DNA of 64,000 bases from Solimonas sp. K1W22B-7 (GCF_003428335.1 NZ_CP031704.1:3286001-3350000); one strand, 5' to 3'; shown: positions 9,801 through 18,231, numbered from the stretch's first letter. Made by a program: numbers and translations. The notes: generated by a model from the letters alone, not told the origin.

Positions 9801-10470
9801 GGGTGATCGTCCGGGCCGCGACCCAGACCATCAGCAGGACGAAGGCGATGCCGCTGACCAGCATCAGGGAGATCAGCTGGCGGGTACGCTCGAGGCGCTG
9901 CTCGAGGTGCTCGGCGCGCTCCTTGAGCACGCCGTACTCGATCTTGTGCATCTGGTCGAAGACGACACGGATGCCATCGACGATGCGCTTGCCCTTGCCG
10001 CTGCGGACCAGCTCCAGTTCCGCGCCCTCGTTGTCGCTTTTCTTGAGCGCCATCGTCAGGTCGGCAAACTCGCTGCGCCAGCGCAACTGGTCGATGCGCA
10101 CCTGCTGCAGCAGCGGCTGCAGCCGCGCATTGTCGGCAGTCAGCGCCTGCAGTTCGCTCCAGGATTTGTCGAACTCGGAGCGGCCACGGTCGAAGGGCTG
10201 GAGAAACTCCTCGCGCGAAGACAGCAGGTAGCCGCGCAGGCCGGTCTCCTGGTCCAGTACGGACGTGAAGACCTCGCTCATCTCCCGCAGCACTGCCTCG
10301 GAATGATCGGTGGCCTCGCGCGCCGCATTGACCTCGGACAGCGCCACCCGGAACAGCAGCGCGCTGCCCGCGAACAGCAGCAGGATCACCGCGAAGGCCA
10401 GGCCCAGCCGGAACTGGATGCCGAGGGCGCCGCGCAGCGGCGAAGTGCTCATCCTGCGATCTTCGATCAT
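6871..10470 (-). CDS. Hybrid sensor histidine kinase (CHASE3-HAMP-GAF-HisKA-HATPase-3xREC)
   Basis: Very large hybrid kinase of 1199 residues. TM1 is at about 22-42, a periplasmic CHASE3-like domain at 43-190 (with the typical QETGLRGYLLS), TM2 at 198-217, HAMP at 218-272 and GAF at 290-430. A long coiled coil spans 435-540. HisKA has SHELRTP with phospho-acceptor His549, and HATPase (N-box NLLSNAFKFT, then DSGIGIP and GGTGLGL) covers 650-770. Three receivers follow with acceptors Asp866, Asp987 and Asp1128. The start ATG 10470 overlaps the TerB-like stop by 4 bp; ATG 10452 is an alternative. Output is probably relayed to the REC-GGDEF protein and tuned by CheR/CheB (inference). The signal sensed by CHASE3 is unknown. 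Confidence 0.94.
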   Translation of the reverse strand: MIEDRRMSTSPLRGALGIQFRLGLAFAVILLLFAGSALLFRVALSEVNAAREATDHSEAVLREMSEVFTSVLDQETGLRGYLLSSREEFLQPFDRGRSEFDKSWSELQALTADNARLQPLLQQVRIDQLRWRSEFADLTMALKKSDNEGAELELVRSGKGKRIVDGIRVVFDQMHKIEYGVLKERAEHLEQRLERTRQLISLMLVSGIAFVLLMVWVAARTITRPVTQLTSLMSRLAAGELDLQIPYRAHGDEIGALARGLEVFRLSSMQLSEREWLKTRLGELSLQLQTCSTVEEFGERLASCLCATSGAVCGVFFRWSDGPQRFEPAGAYSLPGGNGRRAYALGEGLVGQAARDGQARVVTELPEGYLFVRSGAGEAVPSSLRVLPLQGRDRVLGVVELAFFAEPGSAQASFLAEAAGLAALNLETLERSLATIDLLRQTQYQKEELQASEEALRAQQEELRATNEALRDKSRMLEEQSQKLRASEEELRVQAEELRIANTNLEEKTDALHGQKQALEQAQAELEEKAVDLESASRYKSEFLANMSHELRTPLNSLLILSKGLADNEEGNLTAEQIESAGIVYDSGRNLLNLINDILDLSKVEAGKMQVVVEEVNLAALAAGIERNFRAVAEQRKLTLEVQRAPDLPATIRSDGTKINQILANLLSNAFKFTHQGGVRLDILPVSEGRHAGGVMLRVRDSGIGIPQEKLARIFQAFEQADSGTSRRYGGTGLGLSIVKALAELLGGEVRVESAAGQGSSFSLLLPAATVATAEAVSPVAGESLPPAQPAVTAQPRVVPEALAAIAGQPAEAPGTTLLIVEDDVQFAEVLAGLARARHYRALVAHDGESGLALARRHRPAGILLDIGLPKMDGWQVMERLQADPVTAGIPVHFISGADAESRARAAGAAGYLKKPVAREDVERVFDGMPALPAGARRILIIDDSPADRRLVREMLRDEAVQIDEVGSGEEAMERTAQERYDLLILDLGLPGMDGFQFLERASARGPLPAVVIYSGRDLSREEGMRLREYTETIVLKSAPSPQRLMDEVTLFLHSIRKVGAAPAQTPRVATPGLNGKSVLVVDDDMRNIFALSKALRSRGLKVLMAQDGYKAIAQLESNPEIDLVLMDIMMPGMDGYETIRRIRERGQWQTLPIIAVTAKAMVGDREKCLEAGANEYCSKPIDVEQLTGQMQALLGEKN

Positions 10471-10901
10471 GCCGGACCCGTCGCCAGCTTCTGGCGGATG
10501 AACTCGTGATGGGGAACGTACAGCAGGTCGGCGATGCGCCGGATCAGCAGTTCTTCCTGCGGGTGCACATGGCCGTCGGCATGCGCCACGCGCCACAGGC
10601 CGCCGATCAATTCGCCCTTGTCGGCTGGGCCCAGCTCTTGGTTGAGGCGGGCGATGAAGCTGTGCAGCGATACCGCGCGCCGTACTTCTTCCTCGGCCTC
10701 CTGCAGCAAGGCGTCCAGCGCCCTGGCGTCGAGTTCGCCGAGATCGCGCAGGATGCTGCGCACCGCGACACGTTCTTCCGGGCTGTCGACAGCATCGGCA
10801 TGCAGGGCTTCCAGCAGCAGCACCGCGATCGCCAGCTCACGTCGCGGCGCAGCCGCTCCGGGCTTGGCGCCGCAGAAGGCGCGGACCAGTTTTTCCCACA
10901 C
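10467..10901 (-). CDS. TerB-like helical protein
   Basis: Small all-alpha protein of 144 residues resembling the TerB fold (COG4103-type). Two similar helical halves each carry an acidic HADAVDSPEE or HADGHVHPQEE segment followed by a hydrophobic helix, which is the TerB metal-loop pattern. It is the first gene of the signalling operon and its stop overlaps the hybrid-kinase start by 4 bp (ATGA), so a role with that kinase is likely. TerB-domain proteins are often found with membrane signalling or stress systems. No evidence links this copy to tellurite. Molecular role unknown. Confidence 0.75.
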   Translation of the reverse strand: MWEKLVRAFCGAKPGAAAPRRELAIAVLLLEALHADAVDSPEERVAVRSILRDLGELDARALDALLQEAEEEVRRAVSLHSFIARLNQELGPADKGELIGGLWRVAHADGHVHPQEELLIRRIADLLYVPHHEFIRQKLATGPA

Positions 10902-10926
10902 GTGCGGGTCCGGCGCCAGCGCTTCT

Positions 10927-11649
10927 CTAGAACGAGGCGCCGAGCAGCAGGCTGAAGCTGTCGCGGCCGTCGATGTGCTCGTACTCCGGCGTGATGTCGA
11001 AGATCAGCAGGCCGAACCGCAGGCCGACGAAGAAACGGCTGGCGTCGATCTCTTCCTTGTCCAGGCCCGCCACTTTCGGATCGAGCTCGGACCAGACGTA
11101 GCCGTATCCGGCATAGGGCGTCAGGAAGGCAAAGCCCTTGGACACCGAGACGTCCAGGCCATAGGCCTGGTAGTCCAGGTCGTCGATGCCGGTGCTCTGG
11201 GTATAGGTGCCGCGCACGGCCAGCGCCGGCTCGGCCGTGCCGCCCTCGAGGATCGCCCAGCGCAGCTCGCCGCCGTAGAGGTCGGCATCGGCACCCGGTA
11301 CGGTGGCGTAATAGGCACCCACGTCCAGGCCGAAGGGCAGGCCCTTGCGCACGACGGCGCCGACCATGCCGACGGCATCGACGTCTTCGCCGGTCAGCCG
11401 CCGCCAGGCGCCCGCATCATCGGTCTCGACGTAGGTGGCGATCGCAGCGATGCCGATGCCGGTGATGCCGGTGGCCTCCGCCGGACCCAGGGCCTTGTAG
11501 TTCAGCGCCGCGGTAATGTCGCCGGCAATGGAGTGGAAATCGCGCTGGCAGGTGGTGGGGTCGCCGCAGCTGATATCGAAGTCGGCATCGAAGGCACTGG
11601 CCTGCGTGGCGGCAGCGGCAAGGACCAGGGCAAGCAACAGACGGCGCAT
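10927..11649 (-). CDS. Predicted outer-membrane beta-barrel protein
   Basis: Exported protein of 240 residues. The signal peptide (basic start, hydrophobic core LLLALVLAAAA) ends at ASA before FDADF. The mature part alternates polar and hydrophobic residues in strand-like stretches and ends in aromatic-rich strands with terminal Phe (LLLGASF), the usual C-terminal signature for BAM recognition. Two Cys lie early in the mature part (ISCGDPTTC). The start at 11649 follows a good Shine-Dalgarno (GAGGAG) about 5 nt upstream. No family is recognised with confidence. It sits 25 bp before the TerB-like gene and may belong to the same transcript. Confidence 0.7.
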   Translation of the reverse strand: MRRLLLALVLAAAATQASAFDADFDISCGDPTTCQRDFHSIAGDITAALNYKALGPAEATGITGIGIAAIATYVETDDAGAWRRLTGEDVDAVGMVGAVVRKGLPFGLDVGAYYATVPGADADLYGGELRWAILEGGTAEPALAVRGTYTQSTGIDDLDYQAYGLDVSVSKGFAFLTPYAGYGYVWSELDPKVAGLDKEEIDASRFFVGLRFGLLIFDITPEYEHIDGRDSFSLLLGASF

Positions 11650-11712
11650 GGCAATCTCCTCAGGACAATGCTTCAAGTTCTTGATACAGCCGAGGATAGC
11701 ATCGGTCAAGGG

Positions 11713-12363
11713 TCAAAGTGACTGCAGGAAAGGCAGCAGCGCCCCGCTGATTTCCCCGAGCTTTCCATGGAAGAAATGCCCGGCCCCGTCCACCGTCACC
11801 AGCTGCGGCGGCGGCGTATAGGTCATCAGGGTCTGGCGGGTATCCTCGTAGTCCACCGTGTCGTCGTCGCGGCTGTGTACCACCAGCCAGGGGCAACCCG
11901 GATGCGGCGGCGGCGCCTCGCCGCCGAAGTACTTGCCGAAGGGCGGCGCGATGCCGACCAGGGCGTCGGGCCGCAGCTCGGCGGCCGCCTTCAGGGCCAC
12001 GAAGGCGCCGAAGGAAAAGCCCGCCAGCACCCGCCGGCCGCCGGGCAGCATTTCCTGCATCAGGCCGGCCAGGTGCAGGACATCGCGGGTCTCGCCACGT
12101 CCCTCATCATGCGGGCCGGCGCTGCGGCCGACCCCCCGGAAATTGAAGCGCAGGGTGTACAGGCCGGCCTGCAGGGCGACCGAGGACAGGGTGTAGACGA
12201 CCTTGTTGCTCAGGGCCCCGCCGAACAGCGGGTGCGGATGGCAGATCACGGCAAAGCCGGCCGGCGGCTCGGGGCCCCGCGGCGCCGACAGCAGCGCCTC
12301 GATCTGCCCGGCCGGGCCCTCGACCAGCCACTCGCTGCTCTGGCCTCGCTGCGGCAGTTCCAC
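11713..12363 (-). CDS. Alpha/beta hydrolase (COG2945-like)
   Basis: Cytoplasmic hydrolase of 216 residues, of the small alpha/beta hydrolase type that starts with a CHPHPLFGG motif (residues about 41-49). The nucleophile elbow is GFSFGA (Ser near residue 115), the acid is in HSRDDDTVDY and the catalytic His in GAGHFFHG. The start is GTG at 12363, supported by a strong AGGAGG six nucleotides upstream; no in-frame ATG is better. It is divergent from the exported protein gene at 12477. Substrate unknown; family members are annotated as esterases or dienelactone-hydrolase-like. Confidence 0.85.
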   Translation of the reverse strand: MELPQRGQSSEWLVEGPAGQIEALLSAPRGPEPPAGFAVICHPHPLFGGALSNKVVYTLSSVALQAGLYTLRFNFRGVGRSAGPHDEGRGETRDVLHLAGLMQEMLPGGRRVLAGFSFGAFVALKAAAELRPDALVGIAPPFGKYFGGEAPPPHPGCPWLVVHSRDDDTVDYEDTRQTLMTYTPPPQLVTVDGAGHFFHGKLGEISGALLPFLQSL

Positions 12364-12408
12364 CAGTGCCTCCTGTTGTCAATCCAAGGCCGCGATTCTG
12401 CACGACTC

Positions 12409-12437
12409 TTGCCTCTGCGAGTACGCCTGCCTATAGT
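12409..12437 (+). promoter_or_regulatory. Putative sigma-70-type promoter
   Basis: TTGCCT and TATAGT are separated by 17 bp, about 40 bp before the ATG of the exported protein gene, in the spacer divergent from the hydrolase. The match is by eye only. Confidence 0.4.
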
Positions 12438-12476
12438 TCAAGACACTTGAACAATATCGCGTTGGGGGAGTTACAC

Positions 12477-13247
12477 ATGCGCATCTGGATCGTCTCGGCA
12501 GCCGCTGCCGCAATGTTCGCGACAGCACTGCCGGCCGCTGCGGCGGATCAGAACGAGAAGCAGCCCGAATTCAAGGCTTATGTCAGCCTGAAGTTCGACG
12601 GTCACGGCGAAGCCGCGCAGCAGCTCAACTACGGCCTGCGCATGGATCACGACCGCCGCTTCCTCGACGAGCCCCGTCCGGCGATCGCCCAGCTCGACTT
12701 CCGTGCCGGCCGCCAGGCCGGCCTGGAGAAGTTCCAGCTCAACGGCGCGCCGCTGGTACAGCGCCAGACGCAGCTCAACCAGGACGGCGAGCTGCAGTAC
12801 GGCGCGATCGACTGGGCCCTGGTCGCCGCGGCCGCGGTCGGCATCGGCTGGATCGCCTACGAGACCTTCGACAACGACGAGAGCCCGGACCCGACGCCGG
12901 ACGACGAAACCCCGATCCCGAACCCGCCGGCCAACACCCCGGTCACGGACCTGCTGGGCGTGCTCAGCAACATCCCGCAGCTGGGCGAACTGCTGACGCA
13001 GACCCTGACCCCGACGGTGCAGGCCCTGGAAATCCAGCTCGGCCGCGCGCCGCTGGTGGGCGACCTGATCGCAATCCTTGACGATTCCGTGATCCAGCAG
13101 ATCGGCCAGTTCATCCCGGGCTTCGGCAGCAACACCTACGGCGACGACCTGCGCCGCACGGCCGAGATCGAGCGCAACACCCCGGCCTACCAGGCCTGGC
13201 TCGACGGCGGCACCGGCCACATGGGCGATCTGCTGTCGGCACACTAG
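12477..13247 (+). CDS. Exported protein of unknown function
   Basis: A 256-residue protein not recognised as any named family. It has a clear signal peptide ending in AAAA before DQNEKQ. An N-terminal domain (about 25-105) is rich in Gln, Asn and Arg. A 16-residue hydrophobic stretch at about 106-121 (ALVAAAAVGIGWIAYETF) may be a membrane anchor. An acidic Pro/Thr-rich linker (DESPDPTPDDETPIPNPP) and an amphipathic C-terminal helical part follow. The start has a GGGGGAG Shine-Dalgarno 7 nt upstream and a promoter-like element before it. It is monocistronic, ending in a strong terminator. Confidence 0.75.
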   Translation: MRIWIVSAAAAAMFATALPAAAADQNEKQPEFKAYVSLKFDGHGEAAQQLNYGLRMDHDRRFLDEPRPAIAQLDFRAGRQAGLEKFQLNGAPLVQRQTQLNQDGELQYGAIDWALVAAAAVGIGWIAYETFDNDESPDPTPDDETPIPNPPANTPVTDLLGVLSNIPQLGELLTQTLTPTVQALEIQLGRAPLVGDLIAILDDSVIQQIGQFIPGFGSNTYGDDLRRTAEIERNTPAYQAWLDGGTGHMGDLLSAH

Positions 13248-13272
13248 AATAGAGTCGCGTTCCACCCGGAAA

Positions 13273-13297
13273 GGGGAGCCGCAGGCTCCCCTTTTTT
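13273..13297 (+). terminator. Rho-independent terminator
   Basis: An 8-bp perfect GC-rich stem (GGGGAGCC/GGCTCCCC) with a 3-nt loop is followed at once by TTTTTT, 25 bp after the stop of the exported-protein gene. Confidence 0.9.
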
Positions 13298-13337
13298 GTT
13301 TCCGCCGCCTTCAAGCCGCCTGACATCCGCAACGACG

Positions 13338-15104
13338 ATGAACCCCGACTTCGCCGCCCGCCATCCGCGTCTTGCCGAACTGTTCGGCATCGACCTGCGC
13401 AGCCTCGCCCTGTTCCGCTTCCTGCTGGGCAGCCTGCTGTTCTGTGCACTCTGCGGCAGTCTCTGCGGCCTGACGGCCTTCTACAGCGATGGCGGGCTAC
13501 TGCCGCGCGGCTGGGTCATGGCCTCCGACAGTCCCTGGCGCCTGTCGCTGTACTTCCTCAACGGCACGACCCTGTTCTCCGCCTTGCTGCTGCTGGCGCA
13601 GATCGCGCTGGCGGCGATGCTGGCGCTGGGCTGGCATACGCGCCTGGCGGCCGTGCTCGGCTTCCTGCTGCAGGCCTCCCTGGTCAGCCGTGCCCCGCTG
13701 GTGGCGGGCAGCGCCGACCTGCTGCTGACCTGCCTGCTGTTCTGGTCCGCGTTCCTGCCGCTGGGCGCACGCTGGTCGGTGGACGCCGCGCTGGCCGCCA
13801 ATCCGCCGCCGCGCGATCCGCTGCACATCTCCTGGGCCGGCGCCGGCCTGCTGCTGCAGATCCTGTCGGTGTATTTCTTCAATGCCCTGCTGCGCAGCGG
13901 CAGCGAGTGGCGGCAGGATTCCAGTGCGCTGTACTACCTGCTGTCGCTGGACGGACACGCGACTGCGCTGGGGCACTGGCTGCTGCAGCACACGGGCCTG
14001 CTTGAAACCCTGAGCTCCGCCCTGTGGTGGCTGTCGCTGCTGGCCGCGCCGCTGGCCCTGCTGCCGCTGGCCAGCCGCTACACGCGCCTGGCGCTGCTGC
14101 CGCTGCTGGCGCTGATGCAGCTGCTGATCCTGCTGGCCATGAACCAGGGCCCCCTGCCCCTGCTGGGCCTGGCCGGCCTGTCGGTGCTGCTGGCCGGCGG
14201 CTTCTGGCAGTGGTGCGCGCGCCACCGCCCGCCGCCCGCCGGCAACCTGCGCATCTACCATGACCGCGAGCGCCCGGCGAGCCTGCGCAACAGCCTGCTG
14301 CTGCAGCAGTTCCTGGTGCTGCCGCAGGCCCAGCTCCTGGCCGCGCAGGATGCCCCCCGCGCCCGTGCGCTGCTGGCGGCCAACCGTTCCTGGGTGGTGA
14401 TCGACACCGACGACCAGGCCTACCTGCGCTGGGCGGCACTGGCCGCCCTGCTGCGCCATTCGCCGCTGCTGTCCTGGCTGTACCGCCCGGCGAAACTGGC
14501 GGCGGTGGAACGCCTGGGCGACCGCCTGCATGGCTGGCTGGCCCGCACTCCCGCCGCCGCGGCCGCCGCCTCCGGCCGCGAGGTCCGCTGGGAAGCGCCG
14601 GAAAGCTGGCAGCGCTGCGCCGCCGCCTTCCTGCTGCTGGTACTGGCCTGGAATGCCGCCAGCGTCGGCTGGCTGCCCTCCTCTACCCAGGCCGTGCTGG
14701 CGCCGATCCTGCAGCCGCTGCGGCTGGATCAGTCCTGGAACATGGACGCCCCCTCGCCGCCGCGCGACGGCGGCTGGTTCGTTGCCGCCGGCAGGCTGGA
14801 AGACGGCCGCGAGATCGACCTGCTGCGTTCCGAGGCCCTGGCGCCCGACTACAGCCAGCCCGCGATCTACGATGATGGCCTGCGCTGGCGCCGCCTGCGC
14901 GAGCGCCTGGCGCTGGACGCCTACGCCGCGCACCGCCCCTACTACGCCCGCTGGCTGTGCCGCCAGGCCGACAGCCGCGATGGCCCGCAGCTGGCCAGCG
15001 TCCGCCTGGTCCAGGTGCTGCGCGCCACCCCGCCGCCGGGCGGCGCCACGCCGCAGCCCGAGCAGCGCATCCTGCTGCAGCAGGATTGCGCCGCGCGGGG
15101 TTGA
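13338..15104 (+). CDS. HTTM-domain membrane protein with degenerate DUF393-like region
   Basis: Integral membrane protein of 588 residues. The first 330 residues hold about seven to eight hydrophobic helices with the pattern of HTTM proteins (horizontally transferred TM domain, related to vitamin-K-dependent gamma-carboxylase): RLAELFGIDLRSLALFR at the start and YFLNGTTLF after. Residues about 325-435 resemble a DCC/DUF393 domain (YHDRE, then VVIDTDDQAYLRWAALAALLRH), but the usual DGxCxxC redox site is replaced by HDRERPAS. One more TM helix lies near 445 and a soluble C-terminal domain follows. ATG 13338 begins the conserved region. tatD follows 5 bp after the stop. Confidence 0.75.
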   Translation: MNPDFAARHPRLAELFGIDLRSLALFRFLLGSLLFCALCGSLCGLTAFYSDGGLLPRGWVMASDSPWRLSLYFLNGTTLFSALLLLAQIALAAMLALGWHTRLAAVLGFLLQASLVSRAPLVAGSADLLLTCLLFWSAFLPLGARWSVDAALAANPPPRDPLHISWAGAGLLLQILSVYFFNALLRSGSEWRQDSSALYYLLSLDGHATALGHWLLQHTGLLETLSSALWWLSLLAAPLALLPLASRYTRLALLPLLALMQLLILLAMNQGPLPLLGLAGLSVLLAGGFWQWCARHRPPPAGNLRIYHDRERPASLRNSLLLQQFLVLPQAQLLAAQDAPRARALLAANRSWVVIDTDDQAYLRWAALAALLRHSPLLSWLYRPAKLAAVERLGDRLHGWLARTPAAAAAASGREVRWEAPESWQRCAAAFLLLVLAWNAASVGWLPSSTQAVLAPILQPLRLDQSWNMDAPSPPRDGGWFVAAGRLEDGREIDLLRSEALAPDYSQPAIYDDGLRWRRLRERLALDAYAAHRPYYARWLCRQADSRDGPQLASVRLVQVLRATPPPGGATPQPEQRILLQQDCAARG

Positions 15105-15109
15105 ACGAG

Positions 15110-15892
15110 ATGGGTTTGATCGATATCGGGGCCAACCTCGCCCACGACAGCTTCGAGGCGGATTTCGAGACCCTGCTGCACCGGGCCTGGCATGCCGGCC
15201 TGGAAGCGATCGTGGTCACCGGCAGCTCGGCCGAGAGCAACCGCAAGGCGCTGCAGCTGGCACGCCGCCATCCGGGGCGCCTGTATTCCACCGCCGGCCT
15301 GCATCCGCATCACGCCAGCGACTGGAACGACGAACTGGCGGCGGAAATCCGCGAGCTGGCACAGCATCCCGAGGTGGTGTCGCTGGGTGAATGCGGCCTG
15401 GACTACAACCGTAACTACTCGCCGCACGACGCCCAGCAGTTGGCGTTCCGCGCGCAGCTCGAGATCGCTGCAGATACCGGCAAGCCGCTGTTCCTGCACC
15501 AGCGCGACGCGCACACCGATTTCCTCGCGATCCTGGGCGAATACCGCCCGCGCCTGCGCGAGGTGGTGGTGCATTGCTTCACCGACACCGCCGAGGCGAT
15601 GCGCGATTACCTGGCGCTGGACTGCTACATCGGCATCACCGGCTGGGTCTGCGACGAGCGCCGCGGCAAGGCGCTGTACGACGCGGTGCACCAGATCCCG
15701 GATGAGCGGCTGCTGATCGAGACGGACGCGCCATACCTCTTGCCGCGTAATACCCCGAAGATGGCTGACCGCCGTAACGAGCCGGCCTTCCTGCCCTGGG
15801 TGGTGAAGGGGCTGGCGCAGGCGCGGCAGCAGAGCGAGGAGCATGTGGCGCGGGTGAGCGCGGAGAATGCGCGGCGGTTCTTCAGGCTGTAG
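15110..15892 (+). CDS. tatD: TatD family DNase
   Basis: Metal-dependent hydrolase of the TatD family, 260 residues, full length. Typical blocks are DIGANLAHDSF at the start (N-terminal metal site), TAGLHPHHA, SLGECGLDYNRNYS (metal-ligand Glu), FLHQRDAH, VHCFTD and the C-terminal IETDAPYL. These enzymes have 3'-5' exonuclease activity linked to DNA repair or degradation. The start at 15110 is just 5 bp after the HTTM gene, and the protein begins as the family does. It ends before a bidirectional terminator facing ilvD. Confidence 0.94.
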   Translation: MGLIDIGANLAHDSFEADFETLLHRAWHAGLEAIVVTGSSAESNRKALQLARRHPGRLYSTAGLHPHHASDWNDELAAEIRELAQHPEVVSLGECGLDYNRNYSPHDAQQLAFRAQLEIAADTGKPLFLHQRDAHTDFLAILGEYRPRLREVVVHCFTDTAEAMRDYLALDCYIGITGWVCDERRGKALYDAVHQIPDERLLIETDAPYLLPRNTPKMADRRNEPAFLPWVVKGLAQARQQSEEHVARVSAENARRFFRL

Positions 15893-15920
15893 CGCCTCGC
15901 GCTTCGCTTCGGCTTTCATA

Positions 15921-15952
15921 CGAAAAACGGCGCCAAAAGGCGCCGTTTTTCG
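15921..15952. terminator. Bidirectional rho-independent terminator
   Basis: A perfect 14-bp inverted repeat (arm CGAAAAACGGCGCC) with a 4-nt AAAA loop carries A/T runs on both sides, so it can terminate tatD on the plus strand and ilvD on the minus strand. Confidence 0.92.
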
Positions 15953-15967
15953 TGAGACCGGAAGCGA

Positions 15968-17665
15968 TCACTCGCCGTCGAGGATCGCGCCCTTGTCCGC
16001 ACCACTCACCAGCTTGGCAAACTTCGCCAGCACGCCGCGCGTGTAACGCGGCGCCGGCTGCTTCCAGGCCGCGCGGCGCTTCGCAAGTTCCTCGTCCGGC
16101 ACGTTGAGCTGGATCAGCTGCCGGTGCGCGTCGATGGTGATGCTGTCGCCTTCCTGCACCAGCGCGATCGGGCCGCCCACGAAAGCCTCCGGCGCGACGT
16201 GGCCCACCACCATGCCCCAGGTGCCGCCCGAGAAACGGCCGTCGGTGATGAAGCCGACGCTCTCGCCCAGGCCCTTGCCGATGATCGCCGAGGTCGGCGC
16301 CAGCATCTCCGGCATGCCCGGCCCCCCCTTGGGACCGATGTAGCGGATGATCAGCACGTCGCCCGGCTTGATCTGGTCGCCCAGGATCGCGGCCATGGCC
16401 TCGTCCTCGGAGTTGTAGACCCGCGCCGGGCCGGTGATCACCGGGTTCTTCAGGCCGCTGATCTTGGCCACCGCGCCCAGCGGCGCCAGGTTGCCCTTGA
16501 GGATCGCCAGGTGGCCTTCCTTGTACATCGGCTTGTCGAAGGGACGGATCACGTCCTGGTCGGCACGCGGCTGCTCCGGGATGTGGGCCAGTTCCTCGGC
16601 CAGGGTCTTGCCGGTGATGGTCAGGCAGTCGCCATGCACCAGGCCCTTGGCCAGCAGCATCTTCAACACCTGCGGCACGCCGCCGGCCTTGTGGAAATCC
16701 ACCGCCACGTACTTGCCCGAGGGCTTGAGGTCGCACAGCACCGGGGTCTGCAGGCGGATGCGCTCGAAGTCCTCCAGCGACCATTCCACGCCGGCGGCAT
16801 GGGCGATCGCCAGGAAATGCAGCACGGCATTGGTGGAACCGCCGGTGGCCATCACCAGGGCGATGGCGTTCTCGATGCTCTTGCGCGTGACGATGTCGCG
16901 CGGCTTGATGCCCTGGCGGATCGCGTCGACCAGCACCGCGGCGGACTGCGCCACGCTGTCGCCCTTCTCGGGGTCCGGATTGGCCATCTGCGACGAGCCC
17001 ATCAGCGACATGCCCAGGGCCTCGAAGGACGAGGACATGGTGTTGGCGGTGTACATGCCGCCGCAGGCGCCGTGGCTGGGGCAGGCGTTCTTCTCGATGC
17101 CGTCGAAGTCTTCCTGGCTCATCTTGCCGGCGCTGAAACTGCCCACGGCCTCGAACGGCGAGACGATGGTCAGGGCCTGGCCCTTCCAGAAGCCCGGCTT
17201 GATGGTGCCGCCATAGCAGAACAGGCCCGGCACGTTCATGCGCAGCAGCGCGATCATCGCGCCCGGCATGTTCTTGTCGCAGCCGCCGATGGCCAGCACG
17301 CCGTCCATGAACTGCGACTGCGCAGCGGTCTCGATGGCGTCGGCGATCACCTCGCGCGAGACCAGCGAGAACTTCATGCCCTCGGTGCCCATCGAGATGC
17401 CGTCGGTGACGGTGGGGAAGCCGAAGGTCTGCGGCATGGCACCGGCCGCCTTCAGCGCCGCTTCCGCGCGGTCGGCCAGCGGGCCAAGACCGGCGTTGCA
17501 GGGGTTCATCGTGGAATGGCCGCTGGCGACGCCGACGATGGGCTTGTCGAAATCGGTATCGGTAAAGCCCACGGCGCGCAGCATGGCGCGGTTGGGCGAG
17601 CGGGCAACGCCCTCGGTGATATTGCGCGAGCGGCTGTTGAGGGCCGGCTTCTTGGCTTCGGACAT
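15968..17665 (-). CDS. ilvD: Dihydroxy-acid dehydratase
   Basis: Iron-sulfur dehydratase of 565 residues, normal length for IlvD. It converts 2,3-dihydroxy-isovalerate and 2,3-dihydroxy-3-methylvalerate to the 2-keto acids in isoleucine, valine and leucine synthesis. Cluster and active-site motifs are present: GGCDKNMPG (about residue 126), [15 protein letters not shown] (about 198) and the C-terminal [19 protein letters not shown] with the catalytic Ser region. The start ATG 17665 gives the usual N-terminus with [19 protein letters not shown]. It stands alone with no other ilv genes in the window. Confidence 0.97.
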   Translation of the reverse strand: MSEAKKPALNSRSRNITEGVARSPNRAMLRAVGFTDTDFDKPIVGVASGHSTMNPCNAGLGPLADRAEAALKAAGAMPQTFGFPTVTDGISMGTEGMKFSLVSREVIADAIETAAQSQFMDGVLAIGGCDKNMPGAMIALLRMNVPGLFCYGGTIKPGFWKGQALTIVSPFEAVGSFSAGKMSQEDFDGIEKNACPSHGACGGMYTANTMSSSFEALGMSLMGSSQMANPDPEKGDSVAQSAAVLVDAIRQGIKPRDIVTRKSIENAIALVMATGGSTNAVLHFLAIAHAAGVEWSLEDFERIRLQTPVLCDLKPSGKYVAVDFHKAGGVPQVLKMLLAKGLVHGDCLTITGKTLAEELAHIPEQPRADQDVIRPFDKPMYKEGHLAILKGNLAPLGAVAKISGLKNPVITGPARVYNSEDEAMAAILGDQIKPGDVLIIRYIGPKGGPGMPEMLAPTSAIIGKGLGESVGFITDGRFSGGTWGMVVGHVAPEAFVGGPIALVQEGDSITIDAHRQLIQLNVPDEELAKRRAAWKQPAPRYTRGVLAKFAKLVSGADKGAILDGE

Positions 17666-17820
17666 GGCTGACCTGGCTGAAAATGCGGGTGTAGAGCCGC
17701 ATATTGTAGCGCCATGCGCCGGCCTGGCGCCCCCTTTCGGCCTTTCACCCGGCAGGGCCCGGCTGTCGTCGAACGGCGCTTCGCCCCGGAGCCGCCCGGG
17801 GCAGAGCTCCCGGCCGGCCA

Positions 17821-18231
17821 CTACGGCTTGCCGGTCACCCGGTAGCGCACCAGCACCTCGCGCGACTGCAGGATGTTCTCCTGGGCATCGCCGGTGGCGA
17901 CTTCCAGCCGGGCCGTGTAGTCCCCGGGCGCCAGCGAGGTGCTGACGATGGCGACCAGCAGCTTCAGCTCGGGCGGGTTGCCGTCGATCCGGGTCGACAG
18001 CCAGTCGGCGGCCTCGCCTTCCTTCAGGCCGCTGCCGATGCGCTGCGCACCGGCTTCGTCCACCCGCAGGGACAGCGTCTGCGGCGGCGGCGGGGCCTGC
18101 CCCTGTTCGGCGACGAAGGACAGTTCGCCACCCTCCACCTCCAGACTGCCTGCCGGCCCCCGGCCACAGGCCGCGAGCAGCGTCAGCAGCAGGCCTGCGG
18201 CTGCCCGCAAAAGCATCCCCGCTTTCGGCAT
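17821..18231 (-). CDS. Small lipoprotein with a beta-sandwich-like domain
   Basis: A 136-residue predicted lipoprotein. The signal ends in LLAAC (Cys near residue 21). The mature part looks like a single immunoglobulin-like beta sandwich of the BACON type: [21 protein letters not shown], then WLSTRIDG, then [12 protein letters not shown] and a final VLVRYRV strand. This resemblance is a pattern judgement. It follows the peroxiredoxin gene by 8 bp and is probably cotranscribed. Function unknown; the preceding 155 bp to ilvD holds no clear gene. Confidence 0.6.
   Translation of the reverse strand: MPKAGMLLRAAAGLLLTLLAACGRGPAGSLEVEGGELSFVAEQGQAPPPPQTLSLRVDEAGAQRIGSGLKEGEAADWLSTRIDGNPPELKLLVAIVSTSLAPGDYTARLEVATGDAQENILQSREVLVRYRVTGKP

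Noticed and set aside
7276-10509. Very long plus-strand open frame (over 1000 codons) opposite the hybrid kinase
   Set aside because: It is the antisense of a gene with unmistakable HisKA, HATPase and REC motifs. Its Gln/Arg/Ala/His-rich translation is typical of a shadow in high-GC DNA.
16124-17671. 515-codon plus-strand frame opposite ilvD
   Set aside because: Shadow of ilvD; the minus-strand frame has all IlvD motifs.
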